DNA from: Mobiluncus porci
GTDB taxonomy: Bacteria > Actinomycetota > Actinomycetes > Actinomycetales > Actinomycetaceae
Length of the DNA: 64,000 bases
Assembly (NCBI RefSeq): GCF_009695935.1
Contig: NZ_VUMY01000004.1
Location: forward strand, 89,164-153,163
Reading direction: 5' to 3'
Positions 63,873-64,000 of this stretch are shown here, one piece after another. Each line of letters starts with the position of its first letter. Position 1 is the first letter of the stretch. The position numbers and the translations under genes are program-made. Below the pieces are notes generated by a model. The model saw only the letters and a program-made list of their open reading frames with translations, was not told the origin of the DNA and did no database searches.

Positions 63873-64000
63873 TGGGGGGGGGGGGGGGGGGGGGGTTTTT
63901 TTTATAATTATTTTAAAAAAAAAAAAACAACAAAAAAAACAAAAAAAAGGCGCGGGGGTGGGGGGAGGTTAGGGGGGGCGGGGGGGGCGGGCAGGTGGGG
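63873..64000. other. Homopolymer-rich contig end, probable artefact
   Basis: About 20 G in a row, then T and A runs and G-rich sequence, unlike anything else in the window. It is more likely a sequencing or assembly artefact at a contig end than biology. Confidence 0.75.

Overview
The window (64 kb, GC-rich, roughly 55-60% by eye) is a chromosomal segment of a high-GC Gram-positive bacterium, most likely of the family Actinomycetaceae. The pointers are the actinobacterial gene neighbourhoods (IclR/LtbR-leuCD, hrcA-dnaJ-rsmE-phoH-ybeY-corC-era, murA-plsC), a DUF3516-type Ski2-like helicase, a cell-wall-binding-repeat-2 surface protein and a secreted GH35 beta-galactosidase. Two adjacent methyl-accepting chemotaxis proteins imply a motile member, and Mobiluncus is the best fit. 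The genus is an inference. No rRNA or other decisive marker is present.

Layout. 1-495: cluster of hairpin repeats. 496-5013: comEA, a membrane-anchored propeller-like protein and a HerA/DUF853 ATPase. 5141-9596: leuS and a two-gene AT-richer accessory cassette. 9710-14805: rpsT, lepA, trmB, hemW. 14861-16192: two toxin-antitoxin modules that converge and overlap at their stops. 16523-20338: large surface protein. 20712-22780: membrane-protein pair resembling TRAP transporter subunits. 23043-31285: CIRCE/hrcA-dnaJ-rsmE, phoH-ybeY-corC-era. 31389-41842: ilvD, a beta-lactamase-fold protein, a giant DivIVA-like acidic protein, rpiB and a helicase. 42092-47672: GH35 beta-galactosidase, FAH-family hydrolase, gltX. 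47836-51240: two MCPs. 51389-52258: tRNA-Gln, tRNA-Glu and a Phd/VapC module. 52255-55131: ltbR divergent from leuCD. 55132-55863: repeat-rich gene-free stretch. 55864-61356: oligopeptide ABC transporter (oppA-oppB-oppC-oppDF). 61740-63868: murA-plsC. The last ~125 bases are homopolymer-rich and look like a contig-end artefact.

The most unusual property is a dense population of short hairpin-forming repeats in several families (called A-E here), found between genes and also in frame inside housekeeping genes: trmB, hemW, phoH, era, rsmE, the helicase, the HerA-like ATPase, leuC, the DivIVA-like gene and others. They lengthen the proteins without breaking the frame. In family C and in the first hairpin of family B the stem sequences differ between copies but pairing is kept by changes on both arms. 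One short motif is translated from either strand in different genes, so it is a DNA-level element and not a protein motif. No transposase that could mobilise them is seen, apart from a small possible IS remnant at 27845-28120. Start codons were moved from the longest-ORF start wherever a ribosome-binding site, promoter or family start argued for it.
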